64,000 nt of DNA from Hypericum androsaemum (Eukaryota; Streptophyta; Magnoliopsida; Malpighiales; Hypericaceae). The notes under the pieces are model-generated. The model was not told where the DNA came from, ran no database searches, and saw only the letters and a list, made by a program, of their open reading frames with translations. Made by a program: the position numbers and the translations under genes. Below, one piece after another: positions 1 to 9,660 of the stretch (positions are counted from its first letter, which is position 1; each line of letters begins with the position of its first letter). The stretch lies in assembly GCA_963995505.1 (NCBI GenBank), contig OZ023186.1:5580001-5644000 (forward strand), given 5' to 3'.

Positions 1-73
1 ATGCATATAACCTCCCATAATAGGCACAAGATGAGCAACAAAGAGTCAAAGAGGTGGGAAAATAGCATACTAG

Positions 74-620
74 TAGGGGTGTATATTCGGTATTTACCGA
101 TCCTGATTATCGAATACCGATGTTAAAAAAGACTCTACCGATCCCGATCCTGAATAATATTTGGTAAATTCAGTCTTTACCGAACTAAATTTTGGTAAAT
201 TTGGTAAATACCGAATTTACCGAAATTGTTGAAAAATTTATAATTCATCATTAAATTTAATCCAAAAATGCAAAATAGTTTCAATAAACACAAATTCAAT
301 CTAATAAGTACAAGTCCATCAAGTCTAATTAGTATAAAGTTTATCTAGAGCATGGACTTTTTGATGAAGTTGATAAACTTTTTGGTAAATTATCTATTAT
401 TTGGCTTATATATTTATTAATATATTTAGTAAATTATCATTTTGATAAATTCTGTAAAATATCGATATTTATCAAAATTTATTAAATACCAAAATTTACC
501 AATTTTTTTAAAAATCTCTTAGCGAATTGATTACCGAATACCGATTTACTGATCTCAAATTATTAATTATCAAAATTTTACCAAATTTAACGAATTCCAA
601 TTACCATTTCCTCACCCCTA
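74..620. mobile_element. hAT-type MITE (non-autonomous DNA transposon)
   Basis: The element begins TAGGGGTG and ends CACCCCTA, an 8-base terminal inverted repeat typical of plant hAT MITEs. It is flanked by a degenerate 8-bp target duplication, CATACTAG (66-73) and CGTACCAG (621-628), which match at 6 of 8 positions. The interior is AT-rich with many short TACCGAATTTACC-like repeats and no coding potential. Its right end abuts the predicted 5' splice site of intron 2 of the minus-strand O-methyltransferase gene. Confidence 0.75.
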
Positions 621-625
621 CGTAC

Positions 626-3600
626 CAGTCCAAGATGGTGCGGCTTTTATGACATGGGGTAGGTCGAAATTAATGCAATTGATTGATGGGTACTTGGAAA
701 CTATCATGGTAGCCAATTTTCCCGTGCCACCTCCAACATCAACAATTGAATTGATCCCTTCGAACCCTTTGTACACCTCAAGCATCTTGCCCATTGTAAT
801 TGCGGTGTATCCCACCATCGAGTCGTTGAAGATTTTGCCAAATTTTGGGTCTGCGCCGGCGAATTGAAACACCGGCACGCTGCTTGGTTTCTCCGGTTGA
901 CTTCCCTCTCCACAAATAACCTCCTTCAAAGAAGAACTGTACAATTTTTTGTTAGTTCCAATCAGAAGTTGTTTAAACCTAATCCAAGAAAAAAAATCAG
1001 GAATTGCTTTGGACCTCCAAAGCCACTTAAACAGCAGCCCCTCATTCTTAATATCAAGGAGAGTAATGCCGAGTCCCCCTCTTTCAACCGGAACAGTGAC
1101 ATGACATATGGAATCTGGCTAATACCTCTTCTATCACGGCTACTCTCTTTAGGTCCAAAACTCGTATTGAAACTGGTATTGGAGATAAGACGCTATTTTG
1201 GAAGGACGTTTGGGTCTCTTCGATGCCATTAAAGATGCTTTACCCTCGGCTTTATAGTCTTGCGACAAATAAGGATGCTCTTGTTGCGAATTATGGGCAT
1301 TGGAGGGATGGATTGTGGCATTGGGACCTGTTTTGGAGACGTCGTTTATTTGCATGGGAGGAGGAAGCAGTATCTGATCTAAGTCGCACTATTTCAGGGC
1401 ATATTGGGTCCCAATCTACTGTGGATTCTTTTATCTGGGTGCCGGATATACATGCTGGTTTCTCTGTTAATAGCTTTTACACATCTATGTTCGAGAGATT
1501 TTCGTTGTCATCTCCGAATGTTATGAGGAACGGGCGTACCAAACTTGTCCCAATGAAGGCGAGCTGCTTTCTTTGGATGGCTCTTCAAGGGAGAATCAAA
1601 ACTAGAGACAACTTGCTGAGGCGTGGTATCATTGGCCCTAGAGATTCTGCTTGTGTTTTCTGCGGTACTGATCCTGAGACTTCTACTCACCTTTTTATGC
1701 ATTGCAAGATGGCTTCTTCTCTTTGAAATTGTTTGCTCAAGCTTCTGGATATCAAGTGGTGTGTCGGAGGTGATTCCATGAATTTCTTGGAGGATTGGAT
1801 GCAACTTGTCAGGGGCAAGGTTCTGAAGAAGATGTGGTTTATTGCCTTTGCTGCTTCGTGTTGGCATCTATGGCTGGCCCGAAACAGTAGGATTTTTGAT
1901 AGTAAAGAAGTGAGCCTAGATTCTATCTTTCATTCTGTCTGCAGGAGTCTCATGGAGTGGAGCTTGTGGTATGGCATTTCAAAAGAAATTAACTGGCAGA
2001 ATATCCTCTTGTACTTCAATTCAAGCAGGGGTAATTGATTAGTGGCCAGGTTCTAGATTATTGTAAGGAGTTTGTGGATTGTAAGGAGCTCTCGCTTTGT
2101 GTTTCACTTGGTGCTGTGGGTTAGTTGCCTTCCTAGCAACTATCTGCTTGGCCTTGTTGTTTCTCATGAACTTATTTTATGGAATAAAATTATACCTTTT
2201 CAAAAAAAATTTTTGATATGTTGTTATGGTGCTGAATGAATTTTGTTCTCGGCACGTGCTAAATGGACGTAGATTAATATTGTATGAGAACATTATCGTC
2301 CTTGAGTGGAGTAATTTTAGTTTACTACTATACCTTCCAAAAAAATTTTACTACTATGATCACAATATATCAAAATTTACTACTATGAACATTATCGTCC
2401 TTGAGTGGAGTAATTTTAGTTTACTACTATACCTTCCAAAAAAAATTTACTACTATGATCACAATATATCAAATAACAACATATTTAGGTGGTCAATAAG
2501 AAACAATAAAGCTAAAAAAGACAACGAATTTTGTGCAGCCCGTCATAAATCTTAGAATAATGAAATAACAACGTATCGAGACCTTTCTCAATACGTTAAT
2601 GGGAAAAATAGGTGTCAACGCCGTAACAGATTGCATTTAATGAGAGCATTGACTGAATATACTTAAACACGATCAACTTGTAATGTATTATTTTAATTTA
2701 ATTAGATCTCGAGTTTGAATATTCGGGAATATAAGTTAGGAAATTTTCTTTACCTTCAAAAGATCTCAATCGACTCGAATGTGAATTAATCGGTCTAGCA
2801 AATCCGAATACGATATAACAAAAAATATGGTCACTTACGAGAGCTCCAAAGTGGAGGGGATGGTAACACAGTTCCAGCATAGGAGCAAGCAAGGACATTC
2901 TCGTCCCAAAGTGGAGTAATTACATTAAAGGGAAGACGCACCTCCCGTCTACCAATTATCTTCCATCAATTATCCAGATCTACACAGTATATCAACAGAT
3001 TATGGTTTCAAGGGTCATCTATTACGAAATATGATCACAATATATCAAATAACAACATATTTAGGTGTGGCGGACACGAGGTGAGTTGGGCATAGAACTA
3101 TTTTGTCCGAAAGTTGGGCATTCAATGGTGTGGCGAACACGAGGTGAGTTCCTTTATGCAAGCATGGATGGGATTCGTACGAAGACGTACGATTAAAAAA
3201 GTGTGGTTCCCAATATATGCGGTAATGATACCAACGTGCACTTAGATCAACTGGTGAGGGAGTTGTTCTATCTTAACCAAGTCTTGGGTTCGATTCCTTG
3301 GGTACGCAGCCGTGTTAAATACTTGTTGGGAGAGCTTTGCCACCTTTCAAAGATCCTACCCGGTTTGAATTAGATTAGTCGGCCCAGTGGGCCGGACACC
3401 AATGATTAAACCAAAATATATGCGGTAATGATGTGAGATATTTGACTCTTATGGAATATGACAAATTTCCAAAGTAAAAGATGAAATAACGGGTGCAAGA
3501 GTGGTTAAAATAGTCTAATTCTCTAGTAGAATTTGGCCATCAAAATATAATGTTGTTCATGAAATCTCTTATACAGAGATGGGGTTCGGGTAGGAAGAAA

Positions 3601-6600
3601 TGACCATAGTTTCAGTGGGGTGAAAATTTGTAACTACCGGAGGATTTTCGGTGTATTATAAACATCTCACTATAATAAATAAAATTTTTTTTAGACAGTT
3701 TGGTCTAACAATGTAGAAATGTCAAAATTGTCCCCTCATGAGTGATAATACATGAGTCCACGTCACGCAATCTCCCTCTATCGTTGATCCATTTTTCTGG
3801 GAATCGTCCCCACGCGAACTTTCAACTCCCATTTCCCTTTCCCTTAATTAATTAGTTAGCCATATTTTTTTATGTTGGTGTCTTCTTCCACGCTAGCCGC
3901 CTCCTATATTTAAATATGAGAGTGGTTGTGTATTTATGGATTTTTTTTTGTTGACGCTTAAATATAATTAGAGCCAATAAGTGACTTAATCTTATCTTAT
4001 TATAATAAAGAGAATTTTTTAAATGATTTGTTGTATCACGTGAAAATGTCAAAACTACAATTAAATATTACAACCTTAAACTCAAATCTCAAACCCCAAT
4101 TCCAAAACCCCCATCCCTGAACCCACGATAATTTTCTTTTTAGGTGGTTTGGTGTGTCACGTGAAAATGTCAAAACTATCCATAAACACTAAAACTTTAA
4201 ACCCAACAGGATCCCTGAACCCCCGACTGCGGACCCCCGGACCAGCGAGACCACTGGACCATCGGACCCCCGAAACCCGAACACCTGGACCTCTGGACCG
4301 CAGACCATCGAGATCCCCGGACCGCGGAACACCGAATCCCCAGACCGCGGACCACCGAGACCTTCAGACCACCGGACCCCCAGACCACCGAAACCCCGAC
4401 GCCTGACCCCCGACCCCCAATCCTTGACCCCCGAAAAACTAAAACCCCTGACCCCGAATCCCCGAGCCCAGAACCCAGACCCCTGACCCAAGACCCTGGA
4501 CCACGGACTGTGGACCACCGGACCGCGGACTGATGAGTGCGAAAATACTCTATCATCTATGTATATTTTAGTGTTGGTTTTCAGTTGTTTCTAGTATTTT
4601 TGTTTGTTATGTATTGATGTAATGTCATATTTCTTGCTTTGAATGTTTTAGTGTAGTTTTTGTAATTTTCATTGTGTTTTGTTTGTGTTTATTGCTAGGA
4701 GACTTTGTGGAGATGCGAGGAGGATATTGATGCACCTTGGATCGTGTCAAAGACGATTGGATCAGCCGTGAAGAATGGTGCACGATCGGGACCTCGACGA
4801 CATTGGGAAGAAGACATCTGTGGCTATAACTTTGTCTCTAATGGTCTTCTTCAAATTTGGAGTCTAAAAGGGTAAAAAATGCGTCCAAAGTCAAGTTTCA
4901 AATCTGAGAACTTGCCTAGCCGAGATGGGCCAGAATTCATGAACCATTTTGGGCCCATTTCGGGATTGTCCATGGCTTTACTTGGCTGGAACTTTAGGAA
5001 TAGTTTAGTTAGTTTGAGTTGGGAATTTTTGTATAAATAGCCTCCTTGGCTTTCCTTGGAAGCCAACTCTTAGAACTTAGATATTTTCCTAAACTCACTC
5101 ACCCACTCCACTCATTTTTCTCTTTGGAAGAGAACTTGGCTCACCATTGTTGGAGCTTGTAGAGAACTTTAAGGAGAACTTTTGGAAGCTTTGAAGATCA
5201 TCTTGAGCTTTCTTTAACCCTCTATTTTATGTTCATGGTTTACTTGCTTTATTTAATGGATGTGCTTAGTTGTGTAGTTGATATGTGTGAGTAGTTGATT
5301 AGTGGGTTTGGTGTCTTGATGGCATCTATTTAGCCTATGGTTTAGTGGGGTTAAAATGCTAAGGTTTGTGAACTAGTTAATGAGTTTAATGTTTAATCTT
5401 AGTTGATCACCTTGATTATGAACATAATTAATGTTAATTACTGGAAAGGGTTAGGATTAATAGACCATTTAACTAGTTAATTAGCTACCTTTTGATGAGG
5501 GATCTAATTAGTTGGATTAGGTGGCTAATTAGTCACAGGAGCACGATTAGTTTAACTAAGTTTAATTAATAATTGATTTAGACTAATTAATAGCGAGAGT
5601 ATTGATTAGTTACTTTAGAAATACCCGGACCATAACACGAACTTATTAAACCTCATAAGCCATTTGGTTATCTAGGTGTCATTGGTATCAAACCCAATAT
5701 TTCTTTTATTGTCAAAATCATCTTTTAGTTTAGTCGTTGTAGTAACCAACTCGTGTTTGGAATTGACAAATCTATTACTTGTAGTCCTAAACTAGTGGTC
5801 GAGTAGTATTTGTGCCTAGAACTTAGTCCTTGTGGGACGACAATCCCTTACTTACTCTTTATTGCAAGAGGGGTGTAAAAAAACCTTCCTTTCACGGACT
5901 ACCGAGACCCCTAGACCCCGGACGGCAGACCACCGAGACCCCCGGTTCATGGACCGTAGACCACCGAGACCCCCGAACCCAAGACCACCAGGCCCCCAGA
6001 CCACCGGACTCCTAGACCACCGAAACTCGCAAAGCCGGACCCGCAACCCCTGGACCCCAGACCTCTGACCCCGGACCCTGGACCCCGGACTATCGAGACC
6101 CCGGACACCGAACCCCTGGATCCCCGACCCCAGTTCCCCCGACACCATGACCTCCGACTGCAGACCCCCGGGACCCCGGACCGCGGACTACTGAGACCCC
6201 CTGGACCGCGGACCACCAAGACCTGCAGACCACTGAGACTCTCGGACCCAGGACCGCAAACCACCGAGACCCCAGGACCGCGAACCACAGACCGCGGACC
6301 ACCAGACCCTCGGACCCGGGACAACAGACCACCAAACCCCTGACCCCGGACCCCTGGACTATCGAGACCCTCGGACCCCGGCCCCCCGACCACGGACCCC
6401 AACCAGGATCCCCGTCCCCCCACCATGACCCCCAGGACCCCCGACTATGGACCCCGTTCTATTTTTTTTTTACAGTTTAAAAGAAAAAATCAATGAACGA
6501 TATGTTTTGCAGATTTTGAAACAGAACGGCACTCACATCCCGCGTGCGTATTTACTAGTTATATATAATAAATTTTACTTATAAAAAAATATATTTAAGT

Positions 6601-7213
6601 GGTCAACAAGAATTCAGTAAAACTAAGAAAACGTTTCTCAAAAAAAAGTAAAACTAAGAAAAAAAATGAATTTTGTGAGAACCACCATAAATCTAATAAT
6701 AATGTCCCCTACAAAAATCTAGTAATAATGAAATAACAACTTATTAACACTGTTTTAAACACTTAAATCAGATGATATTTGGACTAATAATACGAAACTT
6801 AAATAAATTGACGAAACTTACAAGAGCTCCAAAATGGAGGGATGGTAACAGAGTTCCAGCATAGGAGCAAACGAGCCCTGGTCAGGGCTCCCCATGAAGA
6901 ACTTCGCCGGAGGAGCAATCCCATAAGTCCTCTCAACCGCCTCGCCGCCTTCAACGCTAGCCCTCAAGGAGCACCTCAAGAAAGCGTGAGTCGCAAGCAA
7001 CCGTAGCAACCCATCCAGCCTGGCGACCACCAGCTCTCCGCCACCTCCGGCGATCTGGGAGGCTATTTCACCGGCCGGCAAATGGGCCTCCGGCCCGGCT
7101 CTCGCGATGATCCCGAATACGTCGAGCTCGACGGCGGCCTTTAAGACCATGGACACCATGTAGGAGTTCAGGTACTGGAGGGCGTGGAGACAAGCTGCTT
7201 CCTCGTCGGCCAT
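626..7213 (-). CDS. COMT-type O-methyltransferase, 5' part (2 exons; 3' end outside window)
   Basis: Predicted SAM-dependent O-methyltransferase of the caffeic-acid/flavonoid COMT family, cytosolic, methylating phenolic hydroxyls. Exon 1 is 7213-6822 and encodes the N-terminal dimerisation domain, ending near LELCYHPSILEL. Its donor is CTCTT|GTAAGT (phase 2). Exon 2 is 936-626 and holds the SAM-binding motif VDVGGGTG and NFDLPHVI. Its acceptor is TACAG and its donor ACTG|GTACGT (phase 1). The joined frame is open for about 234 codons. COMTs have about 360, so roughly a third lies below position 1. The start is the first ATG before the conserved LNSYMVSMVLKAAVELD segment. Intron 1 is 5.9 kb and full of mobile DNA. 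A LINE ends about a dozen bases from the exon 2 acceptor and leaves an A-rich tract where pyrimidines are expected. The gene may be functional, mis-spliced or a young pseudogene. The exact substrate cannot be told. Confidence 0.7.
950..2212 (+). mobile_element. Truncated L1-type LINE with inverted 5' segment
   Basis: From about 1110 to 2038 the plus strand encodes the C-terminal part of a plant LINE ORF2. It includes IGDKTLFWKDVW, PRLYSLATNKDALV, the zinc-binding zf-RVT segment (CVFCG...STHLFMHC) and the final LWLARNSRIF region. One in-frame TGA at 1724-1726 interrupts it where family members have tryptophan. The 3' UTR ends in an A-run near 2205-2212. From about 950 to 1085 the minus strand encodes the upstream-adjacent ORF2 piece (GGLGI...KNEGLLFKWLWR). 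The 5' segment is therefore inverted, as in twin priming. The flanks share an AATTTTT(T)G string that could be a short target duplication. The element is dead. Confidence 0.75.
2283..2480. repeat. Two-copy tandem repeat, unit about 101 bp
   Basis: The segment running from GAACATTATCGTCCTTGAGTG through the CACAATATATCAA motif occurs twice in tandem (about 2287-2386 and 2388-2475) with few differences. The shared CACAATATATCAAATAACA string occurs a third time near 3032-3055. It lies in intron 1 of the O-methyltransferase gene. It is non-coding; the 109-codon open frame across it simply reflects the repetition. Confidence 0.8.
2460..2900 (-). pseudogene. Duplicated exon 1 tail plus intron start of the O-methyltransferase
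   Basis: On the minus strand, 2895-2834 repeats the end of exon 1 (APMLELCYHP then GGAGCTCTC|GTAAGT), including a usable-looking splice donor. Downstream intron sequence at about 2460-2600 repeats 6565-6760 (ATATTTAgGTGGTCAAyAAG, AACGAATTTTGTG, CATAAATCT, AATGAAATAACAAC). This is a segmental duplication inside intron 1 of about 330-440 bp. An inserted SINE-like stretch at about 2688-2815, with CTCGAGTTTGAATATTC resembling a tRNA B box, sits within it. The copy lacks a start and the rest of exon 1. Confidence 0.75.
3230..3414 (+). mobile_element. tRNA-derived SINE, young copy with 18-bp TSD
   Basis: A 185-bp unit is bounded by a perfect 18-bp direct repeat, AATATATGCGGTAATGAT (3212-3229 and 3415-3432). 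It contains a pol III B-box-like GGGTTCGATTCC preceded by an A-box-like GATCAACTGGTGAGGGAG, and a body with GTGTTAAATACTTGTTGGGAGAGCTTT. Relatives occur at 9449, 34330 and 40762, with weaker ones near 2690, 18852 and 50450. This is the best-preserved family member in the window. Confidence 0.85.
4200..4530. repeat. GC-rich minisatellite, left part
   Basis: Irregular tandem short units built from GGACC, CCGCGGACC, CACCGAGACC and CCCCGA stand out sharply from AT-rich surroundings. The array continues at 5895 after the solo LTR, so it was one array before that insertion. Long open frames on both strands here come from the absence of stop codons in the repeat and are not genes. Confidence 0.85.
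4531..5894 (+). repeat. Solo LTR with perfect 5-bp TSD
   Basis: The 1364-bp unit begins TGATGAGTGCGAAAATAC and ends CCTTTCA. It is flanked by CGGAC at 4526-4530 and 5895-5899. It contains a TATA box (TATAAATAG, 5032-5040) followed by a plausible transcript start, as expected of an LTR U3/R junction. The segment TTGTGGGACGACAATCCC near its end resembles the 3' part of plant Gypsy-type LTRs. No second LTR or internal region is present, so it arose by LTR-LTR recombination. Family assignment is tentative. Confidence 0.8.
5895..6455. repeat. GC-rich minisatellite, right part
   Basis: This continues the array interrupted by the solo LTR, with the same GGACCGCGGACCACCGAGACC-type units. Together the two parts make about 890 bp. 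It ends just before the T-run at about 6462 and the Helitron-like 3' hairpin. Confidence 0.85.
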
Positions 7214-9433
7214 TGTTGTAGTAATTGCTTTTTGTGTCTTGTAATTTGCTTAATTTGGCCGAACTAGTGTGCTAATTATATGCTTTTTGGGTTAAAGTCA
7301 CGTTGGTACGGGTTGACTGTTTTGGATGCCGTGTCCTTGCCCTGTGAAACCAAATATTTAGAGTTTCGTATAACTCTTCTAGTATTTACGGGAAAATACT
7401 CTATCCGTGTTGCTTTTCGAGTTTTTTTTAAATCAAAATCGAGTTTGTTTTTAAAATTTTCTGGTTCATGTGTTCAAATAAAATACAAAAATTTTATTTC
7501 ATAATCTTTTACTATAATATGAAACTTTTTTCGTACTATACTACAATACGAAATTATTTTTTCGTATTCGATCCTAGTACAAAATAATGTTTCGATAAAA
7601 GGTTACGAAAAAAAATTGTATTGTATATAGATTACGCCGGCTCCTTGAAATTGCGAAATCCTCAAGATCCGGGAAGTGTGCACGTAGTTTTCAGCAATTA
7701 ATTAAGAAAAATGTTTTTTGGGTGGCCTACATAAAATTCTCCAACAGTCAATGTTACATGTAGCTCTGTAGATTCCTTTCTCATAGTGTTAATATAACGA
7801 GAAAAAATACTGGAGCTAAATTCTTAAGGCAAAAAAAACTTAAGAAAAAAAATTATATAGTGGTCGATAGTGCTGCTCGGCTCTATAAGTTATTTGGTTT
7901 ATAACATAACGTCTAAAGTTAATTATTAAAATATATATAATCCTAAATTTTTCTGTATTTTTTTGTTTTTGTTTTCTATAACTCAATTCCAACGTTTTCT
8001 GTAATTTTTTTAAAAAAAAATTTCTTCATTTTTTATTTATTTCGTCATTTTCCCAACTTTGCACCTTACCAGTTGCCTTTTTCATTTTTTTAGTAAAATG
8101 TTTTGTGATTAAAAGACCACGTTCAAATAAAATTATTTAAAAACGTTGGTCTTCTTTCTAAGAAAACTTTGGTGCCCAACTTTAGCTTTACAAACTGGAT
8201 CAACAGGCTACAGGTTAAGCTAAATTTTAATCCACGGTTGAAAAGACATAGGCACGGGTACCTAATTGTTAATTAAATTTGGCTAGTAGACTTTTGTTTT
8301 GATCATAGCTAAAACGGGATTGATTGCAAACCTTGTAGTTAGTGCTAGCCTATTTTTTTGTATTGAAGTAAATTCGACTTTCAAATTTAAAACAATTATC
8401 TTATTTGAGATATTAAAATAGGTCGTACTATGCATTTACACAACTTTATTATGTTATAATCTGGACCTACCCCTAAAAAAATGGCCACGAGAACCACGTC
8501 ACCGACTCTTCCAAGGAAATAGGTAAAGTCACGGTTGGTAGGCCATTGACTGAAGGATAGCTGCCCTTGCGTAGACTTAACAGATTCATCGGTCATTTTT
8601 TTCTCAAAAAAGGGAAAAAAAATCACCGGGTAATATATAGTTAAATTCCATAAATTAATACTTCTTTCACTTCATTTTTTTATTTTAATTTGGACAAGTG
8701 TAAAAAATAGATAACTTAAATAAATTAATAAGATAAAGATTTTTAGGAAGACTTTTATATGAATCTAAAGTCTTGTAAAAAGATAAGAAAAGGGAAAGTA
8801 TACCTGTTTAAAAAAATGTGATTTGAAAACAAGAAAAATGTCACGATTTGAAAAGTACTTGATAGGATTTTAATTTCAGCCGCCCCATAAATAGCACGTA
8901 TGCTTTTAAGTTTTAACGGGGATGAATACGCTTAAATAAAAAAGATGTCATTTAAAAGAAAATATAAGCATCAATAGACTCGTTAAAATTTCTATATCTG
9001 CCAAACAAACAATTGAAAATTCACACTCATAAATATTATGAATAACAACTCTTGCATACTCTTACATATGGTCTAGCTCGAATCTAAATTAGTTAAAGAT
9101 GTTTAGAACTTAATGTTATGAAAAAACTACCTAGTTCATTATATTTTCCAAGTTGTAACACTTTTTTTTGTTGTTGGTCCCAATCATTCTACAGATTTTC
9201 CTGTCCTTCTTTGTTATGTCCCAAGAGGATCAGATATCAGATAACAACTAGTGGCCAACAGAAAGTCATAACAACTTGAAGAGTGGATGAAGCAGAAAGG
9301 AGAAAGAGACCAAATAATTCAAAAGAAGCAACCTCAATTTGGTAACCAACAACAACTCTTTTCCAATCCTCCTCTCCAATTTCCACTGATATACTCATCA
9401 TCTAGACATTGTTCTCATGCATTGACTTCTTTA
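7214..9433. other. AT-rich intergenic region
   Basis: This is the space between the divergent starts of the minus-strand O-methyltransferase and the plus-strand hydrolase, so it should hold both promoters. I see no clear TATA box for either and no coding frame with family resemblance. A possible Stowaway-type MITE lies at 8661-8798. Confidence 0.6.
8661..8798. mobile_element. Possible Stowaway-type MITE (degenerate)
   Basis: A 138-bp stretch is flanked by TA on both sides (8659-8660, 8799-8800). Its ends, CTTCTTTCACTTC and GAAAAGGGAAAG, are imperfect inverted repeats reminiscent of decayed Stowaway termini. The similarity is weak. Confidence 0.35.
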
Positions 9434-9448
9434 CATGCAACTTATAAC

Positions 9449-9622
9449 ACCAACACTTAGATCAACGGATGACCCGGGAGTTGTAATAGCTTAACCATAA
9501 TTTAATCATAATTTCGAGTTCAAGTTTCTTAGAAACTGCAACTTGTTAGGAGAGCTTTTTCACTTTTCAAAAATTGTACCGGCTCAAACCTATTATTCAG
9601 TCCAGTGGGTCGGACATATAGG
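9449..9622 (+). mobile_element. SINE copy just upstream of a hydrolase start codon
   Basis: About 174 bp related to the SINE at 3230 (CACTTAGATCAACGGATGA, CGAGTTCAAGTTTC, TTGTTAGGAGAGCTTTTTCAC, CAGTCCAGTGGGTCGGAC). It is flanked by imperfect repeats CATGCAACTTATAAC (9434-9448) and CATGCAAACTTCTAAC (9623-9638). Only about 22 bp separate the right flank from the ATG at 9661, so the SINE lies in the core promoter or leader of the hydrolase gene. Confidence 0.7.
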
Positions 9623-9660
9623 CATGCAAACTTCTAACAACCGGTTGATCATATGTAGGC

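Larger units (their letters stand above)
3665..6558. mobile_element. Helitron-like element carrying GC-rich repeats and a solo LTR
   Basis: The 5' end reads TCTCACTATAATAAATAAAA, like many plant Helitron termini, and is preceded by A. The 3' end reads ATTTACTAG followed by T (CTAG at 6555-6558). Upstream of it is an imperfect hairpin, ACGGCAC...GTGC-GT, at about 6525-6550. Near-copies of the subterminal motif GTCACGTGAAAATGTCAAAACT recur at 4036-4058 and 4157-4178. There is no Rep/helicase frame, so the element would be non-autonomous. The interior is the GC-rich minisatellite with a solo LTR inside it. Boundaries are inferred from termini alone. Confidence 0.55.

Noticed and set aside
4149..4556. 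Long open frames on both strands rich in Pro/Arg/Gly
   Set aside because: They arise from the stop-free GC-rich minisatellite; composition follows the repeat and no family motif is present.
5830..6426. Overlapping ORFs of up to 159 codons on both strands
   Set aside because: Same minisatellite artefact as at 4149; the frames are shadows of repeated GGACC units.
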